33,295 nt of DNA from Gemmatimonadota bacterium. GTDB taxonomy: Bacteria > Gemmatimonadota > Gemmatimonadetes > Palauibacterales > Palauibacteraceae. The notes beneath the pieces are model-generated. The model saw nothing but the letters and a program-made list of their open reading frames with translations. It was not told the origin of the DNA and made no database searches. A program made the translations under genes and the position numbers. The DNA lies in contig JAJDWE010000026.1 in NCBI GenBank assembly GCA_022825725.1, forward strand, positions 1 to 33,295. The letters are read 5' to 3'. Below are positions 32,889 to 33,295 of the stretch, piece after piece; within the stretch, counting starts at the first letter, position 1, and each line of letters opens with the position of its first letter.

Positions 32889-33295
32889 TCACGCGATCCT
32901 CATTGGCTGCCGCTGCCCGTAGGAAAGGGTACGCCAGAGCCACTCCAGGGGTCCGAAACGGAACCGCGCGAGCCACCACGGCGACCACGCCAACTGGAGC
33001 CCCCAGATCGCCGCGACGATGCCGACGCACCCTGCGCCGCCCACCCGCTCGAACTGGCCCAACCCGTGGCCATAGAAGACGAGCGAGCACAGCACGCTCT
33101 GTGCAATGTAGTTCGTGAACGCCATGCGACCGACGGCGGCCAGGCGAAGCCGAGCCCGAGCCAGCCGCCCGGTTCGAGCCAGGAGCATCACCAACCCCAC
33201 GTAGCCCAGAAAGACACCGACGGAGCCGACGTAGTTGAAGAGGGTCCCCCCCAACTTCGACTGCTCCCACGCGAACCCGCTCTCCACGTTGTACC
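32889..33295 (-). CDS. DUF418 family membrane protein, 5' end outside the window
   Basis: The last 135 residues or so are visible; the frame stays open through the right edge. Hydrophobic helices are separated by GRLARARLRLAAVGRMAFTNYIAQSVLCSLVFYG, the characteristic GRMALTNY-type stretch of the DUF418/YeiB C-terminal domain, and the end has FRFGPLEWLWRTLSYGQRQP, also typical. DUF418 proteins are polytopic inner-membrane proteins, some proposed as transporters or acyltransferase-like; function is not established. It ends 40 bases before the M1 peptidase ATG on the same strand and could share its transcript. Confidence 0.87.
   Translation of the reverse strand, partial: YNVESGFAWEQSKLGGTLFNYVGSVGVFLGYVGLVMLLARTGRLARARLRLAAVGRMAFTNYIAQSVLCSLVFYGHGLGQFERVGGAGCVGIVAAIWGLQLAWSPWWLARFRFGPLEWLWRTLSYGQRQPMRIA

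Noticed and set aside
1-33295. tRNA, rRNA, CRISPR, transposase or prophage signals
   Set aside because: None seen on either strand by eye: no cloverleaf with a TTC-loop, no spaced direct repeats, no transposase or integrase motif. Weak small RNAs cannot be excluded.

Overview
The window is a very GC-rich bacterial chromosomal segment. It is almost fully coding, has many 4-base ATGA/GTGA start/stop overlaps and frequent GTG starts, and shows no tRNA, rRNA, IS element, CRISPR array or phage gene. Base composition, GH57 glycogen enzymes, a secreted M1 peptidase with an AAQ-type signal end, and a Big-1 lipoprotein hydrolase suggest a Gemmatimonadota-like or other high-GC environmental bacterium. 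This placement is inference; no phylogenetic marker gene is present.

Left edge (1-2348): the C-terminal tail of an unknown gene, a small SHOCT-like protein, and on the minus strand an AGCS-family alanine/glycine:cation symporter with a large insertion before its last membrane segments.

Glycogen region with an embedded ligase locus (2594-19873): alpha-glucan phosphorylase (glgP), branching enzyme (glgB), a GT5 glycogen synthase (glgA) and two GH57 enzymes (one DUF3536 type, one 4-alpha-glucanotransferase type) form a synthesis and remodelling set. Between glgP and glgB lies a compact seven-gene block (4821-12861). Its leftward operon encodes an ATP-grasp ligase, an S51-like peptidase, an enterochelin-esterase-like hydrolase, a second type of ATP-grasp ligase and a small esterase. 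Two more paralogous ATP-grasp genes diverge from it to the right. Four ligases, two esterases and one peptidase look like a pathway making and trimming a small amide- or ester-linked product. I do not recognise the product. This is the best candidate for an undescribed system here.

Middle (19870-26848): a lipoprotein with a Big-1 domain and an alpha/beta hydrolase domain, overlapping the preceding GH57 gene; a DinB-like protein; then a tightly overlapping group of a polytopic membrane protein, a DUF4129 protein, a DUF4350 protein, a MoxR AAA+ ATPase and a DUF58 protein. This is a MoxR/DUF58 membrane-associated chaperone-type cluster. It converges on, and overlaps by 23 bases, an RDD-SpoIIM fusion protein gene (26826-28586) that belongs to the same functional set.

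Right edge (28633-33295): a leftward ABC exporter operon (small membrane coiled-coil protein, ATPase, permease), a secreted M1 aminopeptidase-like metallopeptidase, and a DUF418 membrane protein cut by the window end. No gene-free stretch exceeds 300 bases; the longest is the 245-base divergent region 2349-2593.
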